From: Protula sp. h YS-2021
Lineage: Eukaryota > Annelida > Polychaeta > Sabellida > Serpulidae
NCBI GenBank assembly: GCA_949752745.1
Contig: OX457031.1
Span: 6,422,212 to 6,486,211 of the forward strand
Direction: 5' to 3'
DNA: 64,000 nucleotides
Shown here in pieces: positions 1 to 12,410 of the stretch. A program made the translations under genes and the position numbers. The notes under the pieces were generated by a model, which ran no database searches, was not told where the DNA came from, and saw only the letters and a program-made list of their open reading frames with translations. Every line of letters begins with the position of its first letter. Within the stretch, counting starts at the first letter, position 1.

Positions 1-209
1 TCAGCGGTCTCCCTACGCCCTACCCCAGTCCGCCCCGCGGTCTCCCCACGACCTGCCCGCGGTCTCCCCACGCCCAACCCCACTCCGCCCCGCGGTCTCC
101 CCACGGCCTGCCCGCGGTCTCCCAACGCTCCACCACACTCCGCCCCGCGGTCTCCCCACGGCCTGCCCGCGGTCTCCCAGCGGTCTCCCAGCGGTCTCGG
201 CGTGCCGAC
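1..209. repeat. GC-rich minisatellite, truncated by window start
   Basis: Repeated cores of the type gcggtctccccacg alternate with cctgcccgcg and ccacactccgcccc. Units are imperfect. The array begins before the window. Open frames across it are compositional. Confidence 0.8.
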
Positions 210-921
210 TATTGTATTTCCCGCCGGTACACACCACTGCCAGACCAGCATCACTCATTACATCAACAATTTCTCGATCACAACCGTCTGATCTTATCGC
301 AGGAAGTGGCATCAGCGTGACTAGGGCTCGATTTGTGGGGGGATTGCGAGAGGAGGTGGGGGAGGCGTTGGAGGGAGGGGGGCGGGAGGAAGCGTCACGA
401 GGGTCGAGGAATGCTGGGGGCAATAACTTGTTTACTTTTTACATTTATTTGATAGAATTTCCGAGATGCAGATCAAATATCATACACGAATACAGACAAG
501 GTCTGAATACTTAAACACGTAAAAGCATCCCAGAAACCATTTCCACCTTTCAAGTGACAGTTTTCAATGTAAGGCGAGTTCAAGCTTGAAAGGGGGTGCT
601 TTTTTCAAAACAGAATACACTGAGAAATACAATATTCATGTGTAGTTTTTAATGGCACGATATTATATTTTTATGTTTTGTTTGTCATTACTTGAAGAGC
701 GGTTATTGAATAGCAAATGATATGGCAAAGATCTGTTATCTAAAAAAGCTTTTTTAATTAGGTGGATGTGGAAATATCATCCTTCATGTTTAATGAAGGA
801 GCTTTTCTGCAGGCAACTTGACAACAGTTCACTTATTTTATCAAAAGCACGTGACTGAATACGGGTTAAAGAAACGTAGGAATAGCTTAAAGTGTGAGCA
901 TATGGATTATAGTGATAAATA
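210..921. other. Non-repetitive stretch, no gene seen
   Basis: Unique sequence that becomes AT-rich after about 421. A purine-rich G tract lies at 336-400. I see no convincing exon or RNA gene here. Confidence 0.5.
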
Positions 922-988
922 ATGTCCCGAGGCCGTAAAGGTAATTATGGTAACGGAAAGCCAGGACGACGGGGATTTGGGAACCCTC
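922..988 (+). CDS. Possible collagen-like exon fragment (speculative)
   Basis: The plus frame starting at 922 reads Met-Ser-Arg and then a Gly-rich stretch containing GRKGNYG and GKPGRRGFG. It runs into a strong donor-like GTAAGT just after 987-988. This resembles a short collagen exon, but the Gly spacing is irregular and no good upstream acceptor is clear. A chance Gly/Arg-rich frame is equally possible. The frame beyond the donor runs into a CT microsatellite, so the longer open frame is not coding. Confidence 0.2.
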
Positions 989-1065
989 GTAAGTCACACT
1001 TCGAAGCTTTCGTTACAGAGATATTTCAAGCAGATAATCACAGAATAAGAGAAATCGAATTCTAC

Positions 1066-1113
<48 letters not shown>
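1066..1113. repeat. (CT)n microsatellite
   Basis: An uninterrupted run of CT dinucleotides. Confidence 0.95.
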
Positions 1114-1117
<4 letters not shown>

Positions 1118-1264
1118 CAATCTGTCTCCATCACCCAAACTCTTTCCTAACTTCAATTTACGATTTTTTGCAGGGGAGAGTTGGGAGGGGGAGGGGGAAG
1201 GGTGGGGGTCTCGCTCGTTTCTCAGTTATCGCGGTAAACGTATTCGTATCGAGCCCTTTGAATG

Positions 1265-1268
<4 letters not shown>

Positions 1269-1297
<29 letters not shown>

Positions 1298-1298
1298 G
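1269..1298. repeat. Poly(A) tract
   Basis: About 30 consecutive A residues. No retroelement body is recognisable upstream. Confidence 0.9.
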
Positions 1299-1429
1299 CA
1301 ACAATTAGCAGATGGTGTACTGTTGCTTCGTTCGCTGTGTGTTACACTCAACTGCAATTTTTTTTTCATGGAAATGTTTTGCAGAAAATTTACAGAGACA
1401 AATACAAAGAGAATTTTTGTGTATCTACG

Positions 1430-3048
1430 GATAAAGAGTATCTATGACCTGTGTATCAATGGCCTTTGTGGCTATAACCTATGAATCTATGACCGTGTCT
1501 CTATGACCCGAGAGTCTATGACCCGTGTATCTATGACCTGTGTATCTATGACTGTGTATCTATGACTGTGTATCTATAACCTGTGTATCTATGATCTGTG
1601 TGTCTATGAATGTGTATCTATGACCTGCGTATCTATGACTGTGTATCTATGACCTATGTATCTATGACCTGTGTATATATGACTGTGTATCTATAACCTG
1701 TGTATCTATGACCTGTGTATCTATGACTTTGTATCTATGACCTGTGTATCTATGACCTGCGTATCTATGACTGTGTATCTATGACCTATGTATCTTTGAT
1801 CTGTGTGCCTATGAATGTGTTTCTATGACCTGCGTATCTATGACTGTGTATCTATGACCTATGTATCTATGACCTGTGTATCTATGACTGTGTATCTATG
1901 ACCTGTGTATCTATTACCTGCGTATTTATGACTGTGTATCTATGACCTATGTATCTATGACCTGTGTGTCTATGAATGTGTATCTATGACCTGCGTATCT
2001 ATGACTGTGTATCTATGACCTATGTATCTATGACCTGTGCATCTATGACCTGTGTATCTATGACCTGTGTATGTATTATCTGTGTACCTATGACTTGTTT
2101 ATCTATGACTGTGCATCTATGACCTGTGTATCTATGACTGTGTCTCTATGACCTGTGTATCCATGACTGTGTACCTATCACCTGTGTATCTATGACTGTG
2201 TATCTATGACTGTGTATCTATGACCTATGTATCTATGACTGTGTATCTATGACTTTGTATCTATGACTGTGTATCTATGACCTGTGTATCTAGGACTTTG
2301 TATCTATGATTGTGTCTCTATGACTATGTATCTATGACCTGTGTATGTATTATCTGTGTACCTATGACTTGTTTATCTATGACTGTGCATCTATGACCTG
2401 TGTATCTATGACTGTGTCTCTATGACCTGTGTATCCATGACTGTGTACCTATCACCTGTGTATCTATGACTGTGTATCTATGACTGTGTATCTATGACCT
2501 GTGTATCTATGACTGTGTATCTATGACTTTGTATCTATGACTGTGTATCTATGACCTGTGTATCTAGGACTTTGTATCTATGATTGTGTCTCTATGACTA
2601 TGTATCTATGACCTGTGTATGTATGATCTGTGTGCCTATGACTTGTGTACCTATGACCTATGTACCTACGACCTCTGTATCTATGAATTGTGTATCTATG
2701 ACTATGTATCTATGCCTGTATATATATGACCCGTGTATCTATGATCTTTGTATCTATGACCAGTGTGTACCTAAAACCAGTGTATCTATGTCCTGTGTGT
2801 CTATGCCCCGGGTATCTATGACTATTTATCCCCGACCCGTGTATCTATGACCTGTGAATCTATAATCTGTATATTTATGAGTATGTATTTATGACGTGTG
2901 TATCTATGACGTGTGTATCTATGACGTGTGTATCTATGACCTGTGCATCTATGACCTATGTTTCTAGGATTTATGTACCTATGGACATGTATCTATGACT
3001 TCTGTGTGTATGAATTGTCCATCTATGTCTTGTGTGTGTAATGTCTGT
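1430..3048. repeat. Minisatellite, 14-15 bp unit (tatctatgacctgtg)
   Basis: About 110 imperfect units alternate between tatctatgacctgtg and tatctatgactgtg. A block starting near 2067 recurs almost unchanged near 2340, so a higher-order duplication of about 273 bp lies inside the array. Open frames here (for example 2584-2850) are repeat translations. Confidence 0.95.
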
Positions 3049-4180
3049 TTATTGCAGGAATGGATCATGGAATTGGGTGCTATATACTGGATTTGGACAC
3101 TTGCGGAAAGCCTGTGAACACTGGCTTTCCACAGGCGCACCAGCCCCGTGATCTATCGCTATTACAACACAACTGCATATAACCATGGCTTAAACTGCCA
3201 AAACAGAGCGACAATATACTCCTTTTACTTCTCAGATACTCCGCTGTACTCCGCTGTTCTGTTTCTAGCGTTTTGCACTCCAGCTCATTACGTAAGGAAC
3301 TCACGTATGAATTTTTGACACGATTTTTTTAGTGACTCCACTTGCGTAGTTATATAAGCGCGTTTATCGGCAGTTTTCGAGACATAAATACACTCCACTC
3401 CCTCTTCCCCTTTCCCACCCGCCAAAAATTGTTGAAATCAAATCTGACGTTAATCCAAACACTAATCCATCAGCAATGTTTTGATAGCACAAGTATATGA
3501 ATGCTGTTCAAATTTAGCTCGAAGATTATTTTTTTGTCAAATGGAAAGCGCTGAACGATAAATCAGATCATGACTTACATATATCAATTTTTTTTTTTTT
3601 TCAGTTATCAAACCCTTCGAGACTGACATATAACAGCCAGTTAGGTATGACGTTCTTCAGTTTTTGAACAATATTTCGTTTTTCATGCCATCTCTGTTCT
3701 AGAAGCATTCAGCTAAGTTCAAATGTTCAGATGGTTATATCTTTATCATTTCTGTTTTATTTACACATTATTTAACTTCATCATTTAACTAAACTTAACA
3801 TTATTAGTTCATTATTTAACTAAATGAAGGGTATGGGTCTTCTTTAATTTGCTCATTAAAACACACTGACTACAATGGTAAAAATTGATGGATAAAAGAC
3901 AATGGAAATATGGCAGGCGTAAATTACTGCTTACCGTCTCAGCAGTGACATGTTTTGTTTCTCAATAAAAAGACTGCACTTTAAATTGTTTTCAAAATGA
4001 ATCTAAATGGCACAAAACAAATCCGGAACATTTTATACGCAAATACAATATGGTCAAGACGGAAGGACGTCACTCAGTCAAAACTGCACGTTGACCTTAT
4101 GGGTAAGGTCAATTTTTATTTAAGCTTCGGGACGTATCCCCCCTTATCCTCCCTCTTGACCTCGTCCCTCTTCGTATAAT
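3049..4180. other. Non-repetitive AT-rich stretch, no gene seen
   Basis: Unique sequence with a short T tract near 3589-3601. No exon with supported splice sites was found. Confidence 0.5.
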
Positions 4181-4390
4181 ATTTGTTCTGTATATCTACG
4201 GTGCGTACCTATTGGACATATGCATCTATGATGTGTGTACCTGCGGTCTATAAATCTACGACCTGTGTATGCACCACTGTGTCCATCATATGTGCTTACA
4301 CGTGTATGTTTATTGAGTTTATATATATACGACCTGTGTATGCACCATTGTGTCCATCATATGTGCTTACACGTGTATATCTATCGAGTT

Positions 4391-4463
<73 letters not shown>

Positions 4464-4960
4464 CCTGTGTATGCACCACTGCCCATCTAGTTCCGTGTGT
4501 CCCTGACTTGTGTATATATAGCGTGTATAGCTATTGAGTGTGTCTTTAGGGCATTTGCACATTTTACTACTTGTGACATGTGTTTCTGCAGTGTTTGCAC
4601 CTCTTGAATGTACATATCTATCATGTGTGTATCTATGTCGTGTGTGCCTATGGCGTGTGTGCCTATGATATGTGCATCTACGTCGTGTTTATACACGTCA
4701 AGTATGTCTGTCACGTTTGTCTCTTGAATTTTTACATCTATGACATGTGTAGCTATGATGTGTGTATATATGACGTGTGTGCCTATGACGTATGTACCTA
4801 TGATGTGTTTATCTATGACGTGTGTGTCTGTCACACACATCATAGTCTCTGTCACGTGTGTCTGTCACGTTTGTCTCTTGAATGTATATTTTTATGACGT
4901 GTGCATCTATTACGCGTGTATATATGACGCGTGCACCTGTGACGTGTGCATGTGCGCCGT
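4181..4960. repeat. Compound repeat: 74 bp duplication, (TA)n, and 15 bp minisatellite
   Basis: A block beginning cgacctgtgtatgcacca occurs near 4259 and again about 74 bp later, with a third partial copy after the (TA)n run at about 4393-4460. From 4600 a degenerate tatgacgtgtgtacc-type minisatellite continues to about 4960. Its core resembles the 1430-3048 array, so the two may share an origin. Confidence 0.85.
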
Positions 4961-5278
4961 ATTCATGTATGATATAAGACCGAGGATAACATGCATTGGT
5001 ACTTTTTCTCTAGACTGCAAGTAGACCAGAAAACCATCGCCATTATACAGTAGCAGCGCTGAAAAGAAAATGCATCCTGTTCTGTTTGACTGGAGGAAAA
5101 TCAACATCACATCAAGTTTGATTGATCAATACTTAATTCCTATACGATTGCCATCCCCGGGGGAGGGCACTCACATACTAACTGGTTGCATGGGCGTCTA
5201 TGACCATTTTAAATGAGTCCTAAGTGCTGAGTGCTGGGCCTGAAATAATTGATCCTTATTTCAAACAAAGCGGATAGC
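4961..5278. other. Non-repetitive spacer
   Basis: No feature recognised. Confidence 0.5.
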
Positions 5279-5520
5279 ACGCATGGTAACACATACCAAG
5301 TGAAACCTCCTGGTACCAAAATCACCCACTTTCTCCGTATTTATTTGGGCATGCATGGTAACACATACGAAGTGAAACCTCCTGGTACCCAAATTACCGA
5401 CTTTCTCAGTGTTTATTTGTGCACGCATGGTAACACATACCAAGTAAAACCTCCTGGTACCCACATTACCCACTTTCTCCGTGTTTATTTGGGCACGCAT
5501 GGTAACACATACCAAGTGAA
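5279..5520. repeat. 72 bp tandem repeat, about 3.4 copies
   Basis: The motif gcatggtaacacatac starts at 5281, 5353, 5425 and 5497, an exact 72 bp period. Because 72 is a multiple of three, both strands stay open. No codon-level conservation distinguishes it from non-coding DNA. Confidence 0.9.
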
Positions 5521-6085
5521 ACTTCCCGGATTCCTATCGCTTGATTATAGAAATGATGCTGGCACCTTTTTTCTGCGTCATATTTGCTCAGGACACGACA
5601 TGCAAGTATCACATCAAGGCTTTCTTTTGCCATAGTCAGTTGTTTTTGTGAATTGTGCACAGTCTGTTTTTATAAGTTGCATAACGGCACAAAAACAAAA
5701 CATACTGATAAAACCGTGTGAGGCGCAAGTCGAAGCTTTTATGCGCTTAATTGACAGTTTTACAATACTTATATATATGTATATATATATTAATATGTAT
5801 TGATTCATGCCGGCGTCAATAAGTCAGTTGAGATTTCTGTGCAATAGAGCGACAATTTTATGTTGATATAAATGTGAAGAGAAATACCATGTTGTATCAT
5901 AAATGTAATCACTGACTACAAAAAGACATCATTGCTCAGTATTAATTTTAAAAATGTTTTTATTTCTTTATGCTGATAAGACAAGGTTGCTTTGTTCTGA
6001 AGTTTTACAGCATAAGCAATCGGAAATGTCAACGAAAGAAAATCAATTGAACAGATTAAACAGCTATCACATAAAATTAGAGATA
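5521..6085. other. Non-repetitive stretch with short (TA) tract
   Basis: Unique sequence with a short TA-rich run near 5768-5790. No gene seen. Confidence 0.5.
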
Positions 6086-7208
6086 AATTGGGAACTTTGG
6101 GTGACCCTCGTGTGTTAGGAACTTTGGTGAGCCTCGTGTGTTAGGAACTTTGGGTGATGCTCGCGTGTTAGGAACTTTGGGTGACCCTCGTGTATGAGGA
6201 ACTTTGAGTGATGCTCGTGTATGAGGAACTTTGAGTGATGCTCGTGTATAAGGAAGTTTGGGTGACGCTGATGTGTTACGAACTTTGGGTAATGATCGTA
6301 TGTTAGGAACTTTGGCGATCCTCGTGTGTTAGGAACTTTGGGTGACCCTCGTGTGTTAGGAACTTTGGGTCATCCTCGTGTGTTAGAAACTTTGGGTGAT
6401 GATGACGTGTTACGAACTTTGGGTGACCCTCGTGTGTGAGGAACTTTGGTGATCCTCGGGTATAAGGAACTTTGGGTGACCCTCGTGTGTGAGGAACTTT
6501 GGGTGATGCTCGTGTGTTAGGAACTTTGGGTGATGTTCGTGTCTTAGGAACTTTGGATGACCCTCGTGTGTTAATAAGTTTGATGATCCTCGTATATTAG
6601 GAACTTTGGGTGATCCTCGTGTGTTAGGAACTTTGTTGATCCTCGTGTGTTAATAAGTTTGGTGATCCTCGTATATTAGGAACTTTGGGTGATCCTCGTG
6701 TGTTAGGAACTTTGTTGATCCTCGTGTGTTAATAAGTTTGGTGATCCTCGTATATTAGGAACTTTGGGTGATCCTCGTGTGTTAGAAACTTTGGATGACC
6801 CTCGTGTGTGAGGAACTTTGGGTGATGCTCGTGTGTTAGGAACTTTGGGTGACGCTGATGTGTTACGAACTTTGGATGACCCTCGTGTGTTAGGAACTTT
6901 GGGTGACCCTCGTGTGTTAGGAACTTTGGGTGACCCTCGTGTATGAGGAACTTTGAGTGATGCTCGTGTATGAGGAACTTTGAGTGATGCTCGTGTATAA
7001 GGAAGTTTGGGTGACGCTGATGTGTTACGAACTTATGTAATGATCGTATGTTAGGAACTTTGGTGATCCTCGTGTGTTAGGAACTTTGGGTGATGATGAC
7101 GTGTTACGAACTTTGGGTGACCCTCGTGTGCTACGAATTTGGGTGACCCTCGTGTGTGAGGAACTTTGGTGATCCTCGGGTATAAGGAACTTTGGGTGAT
7201 GCTCGTGT
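6086..7208. repeat. Minisatellite, 27 bp unit (ggaactttgggtgaccctcg)
   Basis: About 40 units of 25-28 bp. Sub-blocks recur in order: one beginning near 6150 reappears near 6900, and gttgatcctcgtgtgttaat is triplicated near 6635-6735. This indicates segmental amplification within the array. Confidence 0.95.
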
Positions 7209-7892
7209 GGATGGGGAGAGATGGGGAGAGAAGCCGCGAGCGTTCTGTTCTGTCACGAGTTGCACATAAGTCAGGGAAGTGAAACTCTTATTCACACAAA
7301 CCACAAATGTTTGTTCAAAATAGTCGCTTTCAGCACTGATCGCCTGATGCCAATGGTTTTCTCAAAAGTGAAAAAGTTTATTCTGTGGACTTCAAGTCAG
7401 GCCGGTCAGTCTGGGGATTTACCGTTCAGTTTCGTCAGCTTAGCAAGCGCAGGGATTGTAGACACACAATGTAAAAATATAACAGATCATTATATGGTAT
7501 AATCCATGTTTCCGTTAAGAATGAACCTATAATGCCCCAATAAAATGAAGTGTGTTTACTCACGTGACACCCCTGATACACTGATGCAAAAGAAGAACAA
7601 AGGAGAGGCCTGCGATTGGCGAATGAGACGCTTTTTACATGTTTATTTTGTTCTTACAACCTTTGCTTTTTTTTGCAGTACATTTTAATAAATAATTGTT
7701 ATACTTGAAAGAAGAAAGTTTGGAAATATTTCAGGCCGTGCCAAAATTATTCAGGTTTAGTTTTGTTCAGGTTCCATAACGCTATATTTCTTCAGTTTCC
7801 ATAACGAACGTTTTGCTGTTTCCATGACGTTTCCCTCGTACACATTCCTTGTAAACCTGGATAATTGAGTTCTATACGTGTACAGGCCATAA
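7209..7892. other. Non-repetitive stretch, no gene seen
   Basis: A 93-codon open frame at 7221-7502 has no recognisable domain or splice context. I treat it as chance. Confidence 0.5.
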
Positions 7893-8090
7893 AACATTGA
7901 TGATATATCGGTCATATATGGGTCATATATCGATTACATATCGGTCTTATATCGATCATATATCGATTATATATCGATCATATGTCGATCATATGTCGAT
8001 CACATATCGGTCACATATCGATTATATATTGGTCATATATCGACCATATATCAATCATATATCGATCATGTATCGATTATATATCCGTGA
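7893..8090. repeat. Self-complementary minisatellite (tatatcgatcata)
   Basis: About 15 imperfect units built on the palindromes atcgat and catatatg-like cores. The array is AT-rich and each unit can pair with its neighbour. Confidence 0.9.
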
Positions 8091-8540
8091 TCAGTGAATT
8101 AAGGCACCGATTCAAAGTGCTCGCTTTGCTTCGAGCTCGCCGTGCATTTTGCATTAAAATCGACATTTTTATATGAACGATTTAGATTTTTAATATTGTT
8201 TGAACTCCGTTAAGCCACTTATTAAAGGCAAGGCGGTATTTCCTACACAATCGAAAAATGTACGGTCAAAAATTGGAAAAATGTGAGCATTTCACGGCGT
8301 GTTATTACACAAGAGTTCAGCGACTGTGGAAGTGCTTGCAGAAGTAAGAAATGGTTCTCCTTGTAGCTCCAAGCTGCTTAAGATATAACCCAATACGACT
8401 CTGCCTTGAAATGGCATCTAACTTGATTCCTCAAACCAATATAACCCCCACAACCACTGCGCAGCTGTTCCCCTCTATTACGTACTATCCTTTTCTTCAT
8501 CTTACCATATCTGTTCTTCGGCTGTTCCCCCTGTTATTCC
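8091..8540. other. Non-repetitive stretch
   Basis: No gene recognised. It grades into pyrimidine-rich sequence after 8440. Confidence 0.5.
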
Positions 8541-9050
8541 CTACTCTCTCCTTTTCCTGACTCTTTTTGCCCTACAGCTGTTCCCCCCATTACTCACTAC
8601 CCTCTCCTTTCTCCCCTCTCTCTATGCAGTTGTTCCCCCTATTACTCATTACCCTCTCCTTTCCCCCTCTCTCTGCAGCTGTTCCCCTATTACTCACCAC
8701 GCTCTCCTTTCCCCCTCTCTCTGCAGCTGTTTGCCCTATTACTCACTACCTCTCCTTTCTCCCCCTCTCTCTGCAGCTGCTCCCCCTATTGCTCACCACG
8801 TTCTCCTTTCCCCCTCTCTCTCTGCAGCTGTTTGCCCTATTACTCACTATCCTCTTCTTTCTCCCCCTCTTTCTGCAGCTGTTCCCCCTATTACTCACTA
8901 CCCTCTCCTTTCTCCTCTCTCTCTGCAGCTGTTTCTCCTATTACTCACTACCCTCTCCTTTCTCCCCTCTCTCTGCAGCTGTTACCCCTATTACTCACTA
9001 CCCTCTCATTTCTCCCCTCTCTCTGCAGCTGTTTCCCCTACTACTTGTTA
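8541..9050. repeat. Pyrimidine-rich minisatellite, about 49 bp unit
   Basis: About 10 copies each contain ctctctctgcagctgtt followed by cctattactcactac. On the plus strand every unit carries a polypyrimidine-CAG string identical in form to a 3' splice acceptor. Open frames on the plus strand are repeat translations. Confidence 0.95.
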
Positions 9051-10877
9051 TCCCGTTTGTCCCAAACATTCCCTTCTGCTTTCATGACCAGGTTTGTCCA
9101 GTCTTCTTCTAAATCCTGTTTGTGTGAAGCCAGAGTCCAGGATTTAGTTATACAGATTCAAAAATTAGACACTCTCAATATCAATGTTTGAACTAGTTAA
9201 AAGCTTACCTTCAGCAGTGACACTTCCGCCAATAAATCCAGAACTGTAAAACGAATTAAATAAATAAGTAACGATCTACAGTTTGTGTTTTAGGTGACTA
9301 GTTTCGGTGAATCCTACTGCACGAGCGCTATGCGGGCTGCGTTGTGCATTTATCCCAGAAGCACATTTCTTATGACATGCTTGTAATTAATGCATAAATG
9401 TTGTACAGAGTTCGGCGAATCATACAGCGTCGTGAGTCAGCTGATCACAGTGTCTTCATTTGTCAAATCCGCTCCAAATGAGGCGGACTAATTAAAATCC
9501 TCATACCTCATCCTGCATTAAAAATCACAATTCCATTCAACTATAAGATAAATAGGCAACTGCCTGGTGAATAGCGCTGTGTTGAAAGGCTTTTTGCATT
9601 CCGTGCAAAGACCTGTCAAGCGCTTTGGAAAATAGCCAAATAAGCACAGTGCAGAGTCTGTCAGGCCAAAAGCGGCAGTAAAAATTGATATCGGAAAAGC
9701 TTCAGTCGACATTTACACTGTTCCTTTATCTTTATTTATAATTAGAAGTCTGTTTCTTTAATGTATTCGAAATGTCTTTAACATGAAACACAGAAATTTG
9801 TTGTTGTTTTTTTTGGGAACATTTTCGGAATGCCGGTTAACTGTTCGAGCCTGGCAGATGCAGTGGCATTCCTTGGCTTCAGGCTCGTTCTTACAAAGGC
9901 ACTATTGATTTCATTGAAAATAGATGAGATATTTGTCAATTAAGCCATGCCATATTTCTTCTTGTTCCTTAAGGTGAAATGGTCATAAAAAGAAGAATAA
10001 CAACAATAAACAACGCACAATATCGTCAGACTAAAATTCAAAGTGGCAAATTAAATGCACAATTGAACTGATTTCTCCCAGCCAATACCTACCGATCACA
10101 AAATACACATAATTTTTCCAACCCTTGCAAGCCGGACAATTTCTGCCGTTAATGGCAACGCTTCTCAGGGCAAACGGAAGGCTGGCTATGAGGAGGGCAG
10201 GAAGGTGCTATAAGGAGGACAGAAAGGTGCTATAAGGAGGACAGAAAGGTGTGCATAACGAAGCTCCACTCCCCGAGGACTTAGCCTGAACTTGGCACAC
10301 TTAGGGCGGAGTCTTGATTTGTACGTATCCTAATATTATAATGATTTTTTTTTTTTGGGGGGGGGGGGGGAGTGCGGGTGGGGGATCTATCTATCTACAC
10401 ATTAACACCATGTATTCTTAACACCTGACAGTATTCTAACCATTGCTCTGGATAGCACACACGTTTATGGGCGGCACTTGACGAAGCATGACGCGTTTTC
10501 CTGGTTCGTGAGAACTTGTTCGTGGCGTTGCGATGACAACGCCTCAAACACGCGAACCAACCACTATAAAGCACACGACACGCGTGATATCTCTGCACCG
10601 AGTGACGTGTCAATGGTGTTCCTGAGGTCTCTTTGTCCCCCTACTTGACTTTACTTCAATTACGGTTTCTTTCGTTCAAGCACGCGAAGGCGCAGTTCCT
10701 TATGTAGCTATTTCTGTCACCCATGAAACTGCATCATTCGAACGGTTAAGCTTTCGCACCTGTTAATCCCTTACACAACCCGTAATCTCTGTCCCCCAAA
10801 AATCGCTCACCAAATCCCCAACAAGTAGCCTTGACCCTCGGCATGCTGCTGTATCTTTCTCAAGTTGATGCCTTTGG
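9051..10877. other. Mostly unique sequence
   Basis: Contains the possible micro-exon described separately, a small triplication of ggtgctataaggaggacag near 10203-10248, and a T-then-G homopolymer run near 10346-10372. No complete gene recognised. Confidence 0.5.
9209..9243 (-). CDS. Possible 35-nt internal exon (speculative)
   Basis: On the minus strand a T-rich tract ending TTTTACAG (9244-9245 is the AG) is followed by 35 nt and then GTAAGC (GT at 9208-9207). Both splice signals are good for so short a segment. In one frame it reads SGFIGGSVTAE, in another LDLLAEVSLLK. A candidate upstream exon ending in GATCG before GTAGGT at about 10090 would give a phase-1 join to the second frame. That pairing is weak and no family is recognised. 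Confidence 0.2.
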
Positions 10878-11430
10878 AGGGGTGTTGTCGGGGTGGTGTC
10901 GGGGTGGTGTCGGGGTGGTGTCGGGGTGGTGTCAGGGTGGTGTCGGGATGGTGTCGGGGTGGTGTCGGAGTGGTGTCGGGTGGTGTCAGGGTGGTGTTGG
11001 GGTGGTGTCAGGGTGGTGTCGGAGTGGTGTCGAGGTGGCGTCAGGGTGGTGTCAGGGTGGTGTCGGAGTGGTGTCGGGGTGGTGTCAGGGTGGTGTCGGG
11101 ATTGTGTCGGGGTGGTGTCAGGGTGGTGTCGGGGTGGGGTCAACGCGGTGTCGGGATGGTGTCGGGGTGGTGCCAGGGTGGTGTCGGGGTGGTGTCAGGG
11201 TGGTGTCGGGGTGGTGTTGGGATGGTGTCGGGGTGGTCTCGGGATGGTGTCGGGGTGGTGTCAGAGTGGCGTCGGGGTGGTGTCAACGTGGTGTCGGGAT
11301 GGTGTCGGGGTGGTGCCAGGGTGGTGTCGGGGTGGTGTCAGGGTTGTGTCGGGGTGGTGTTGGGATGGTGTCGGGGTGGTGTCGGGATGGTGTCGGGGTG
11401 GTGTCAGGGTGGTGTCGGGGTGGCACGGGT
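10878..11430. repeat. G-rich minisatellite, 11 bp unit (ggggtggtgtc)
   Basis: About 50 units of ggggtggtgtc with tca/tcg variants. All three plus-strand frames are open because the unit lacks stop codons and 11 is not a multiple of 3, so the ~200-residue frames are artefacts. Runs of GGGG and GG suggest G-quadruplex potential. Confidence 0.95.
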
Positions 11431-11821
11431 TGAGAAGGACAAGTTTGTGTGCACCGAGGGGACAGGGGGGGCCTTCCGCTCGCTTTTTTAGGAGCATCTG
11501 TCAGTGAGGCTTATGGTGAGCGGAAGTGACATGTTCGTGCTGCTGCTATTTCATTGCCCAGCAAGTATTCCGACGCCGAATGACGCTATGGCGTCTACCT
11601 GGCCAAATCACATTACATCTGATTGTAATTTGGTTGTGATTAGTTGATACCACAGACCAACGTTTGATCAACTCTTTGACATAACGTTGAATAAGCTTTG
11701 AATAAGCAACGTTGTGTAGATGTCGCTTTTGGGCAAAACCAAATTGCCTCTTCCTTTGACATTTATCAGCGTCTTCGGTGCAACGTTGAATAGAGGTTTT
11801 AATATTAACGTTGGACAGACA
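11431..11821. other. Non-repetitive spacer
   Basis: No gene recognised. Confidence 0.5.
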
Positions 11822-12410
11822 TCGAAAAATGGCCGGAAACGGAAGCCATGAGAGGTCGCCTCGAAAATGTACCAAAATGACCGGAAACGGAAGCCATGGC
11901 AGGTCGCCTCGAAAATGTACCAAATTGACCGGAAACGGAAGCCATGGCAGGTCGATTCAAAAACGTACCAAAATGACCGGAAACGGAAGACATGACAGGT
12001 CGCCTCGAAAATGTACCAAAATGACCGGAAACGGAAGCCATGGCAGGTCGATTCAAAAACGTACCAAAATGACTGGAAACGGAAGCCATGGCAGGTCGCT
12101 TCGAAAATGTACCAAAATGACCGGAAACGGAAGACATGACAGGTCGCCTCGAAAATGTACCAAAATGACCGGAAACGGAAGCCATGGCAGGTCGATTCAA
12201 AACCGTACCAAAATGACCGGAAACGGAAGCCATGACAGCTCGCCTCGAAAATGTACCAAAATGACCGGAAACGGAAGCCATGACAGCTCGCCTCGAAAAT
12301 GTACCAAAATGACCGGAAACGGAAGCCATGACAGGTCGCTTCAAAAACGTACCAAAATGACCGGAAACGAAAGCCATGACAGGTCGCTTCGAAAATGTAC
12401 CAAACTGAGG
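11822..12410. repeat. 48 bp minisatellite, about 12 copies
   Basis: The unit contains gaccggaaacggaagccatg and cgaaaatgtaccaaaa. Two main variants differ in the second half (cgcctcgaaaatg versus cgattcaaaaacg) and are interspersed. The plus frame would encode 16-residue repeats (core MTGNGSHGRS). The minus strand is open in two frames. The plus frame continues about 80 codons past the array with no recognisable domain. I regard it as non-coding, with real uncertainty. Confidence 0.9.

Noticed and set aside
7221..7502. 93-codon plus frame in unique sequence
   Set aside because: No domain, signal peptide or splice context; length within chance expectation.
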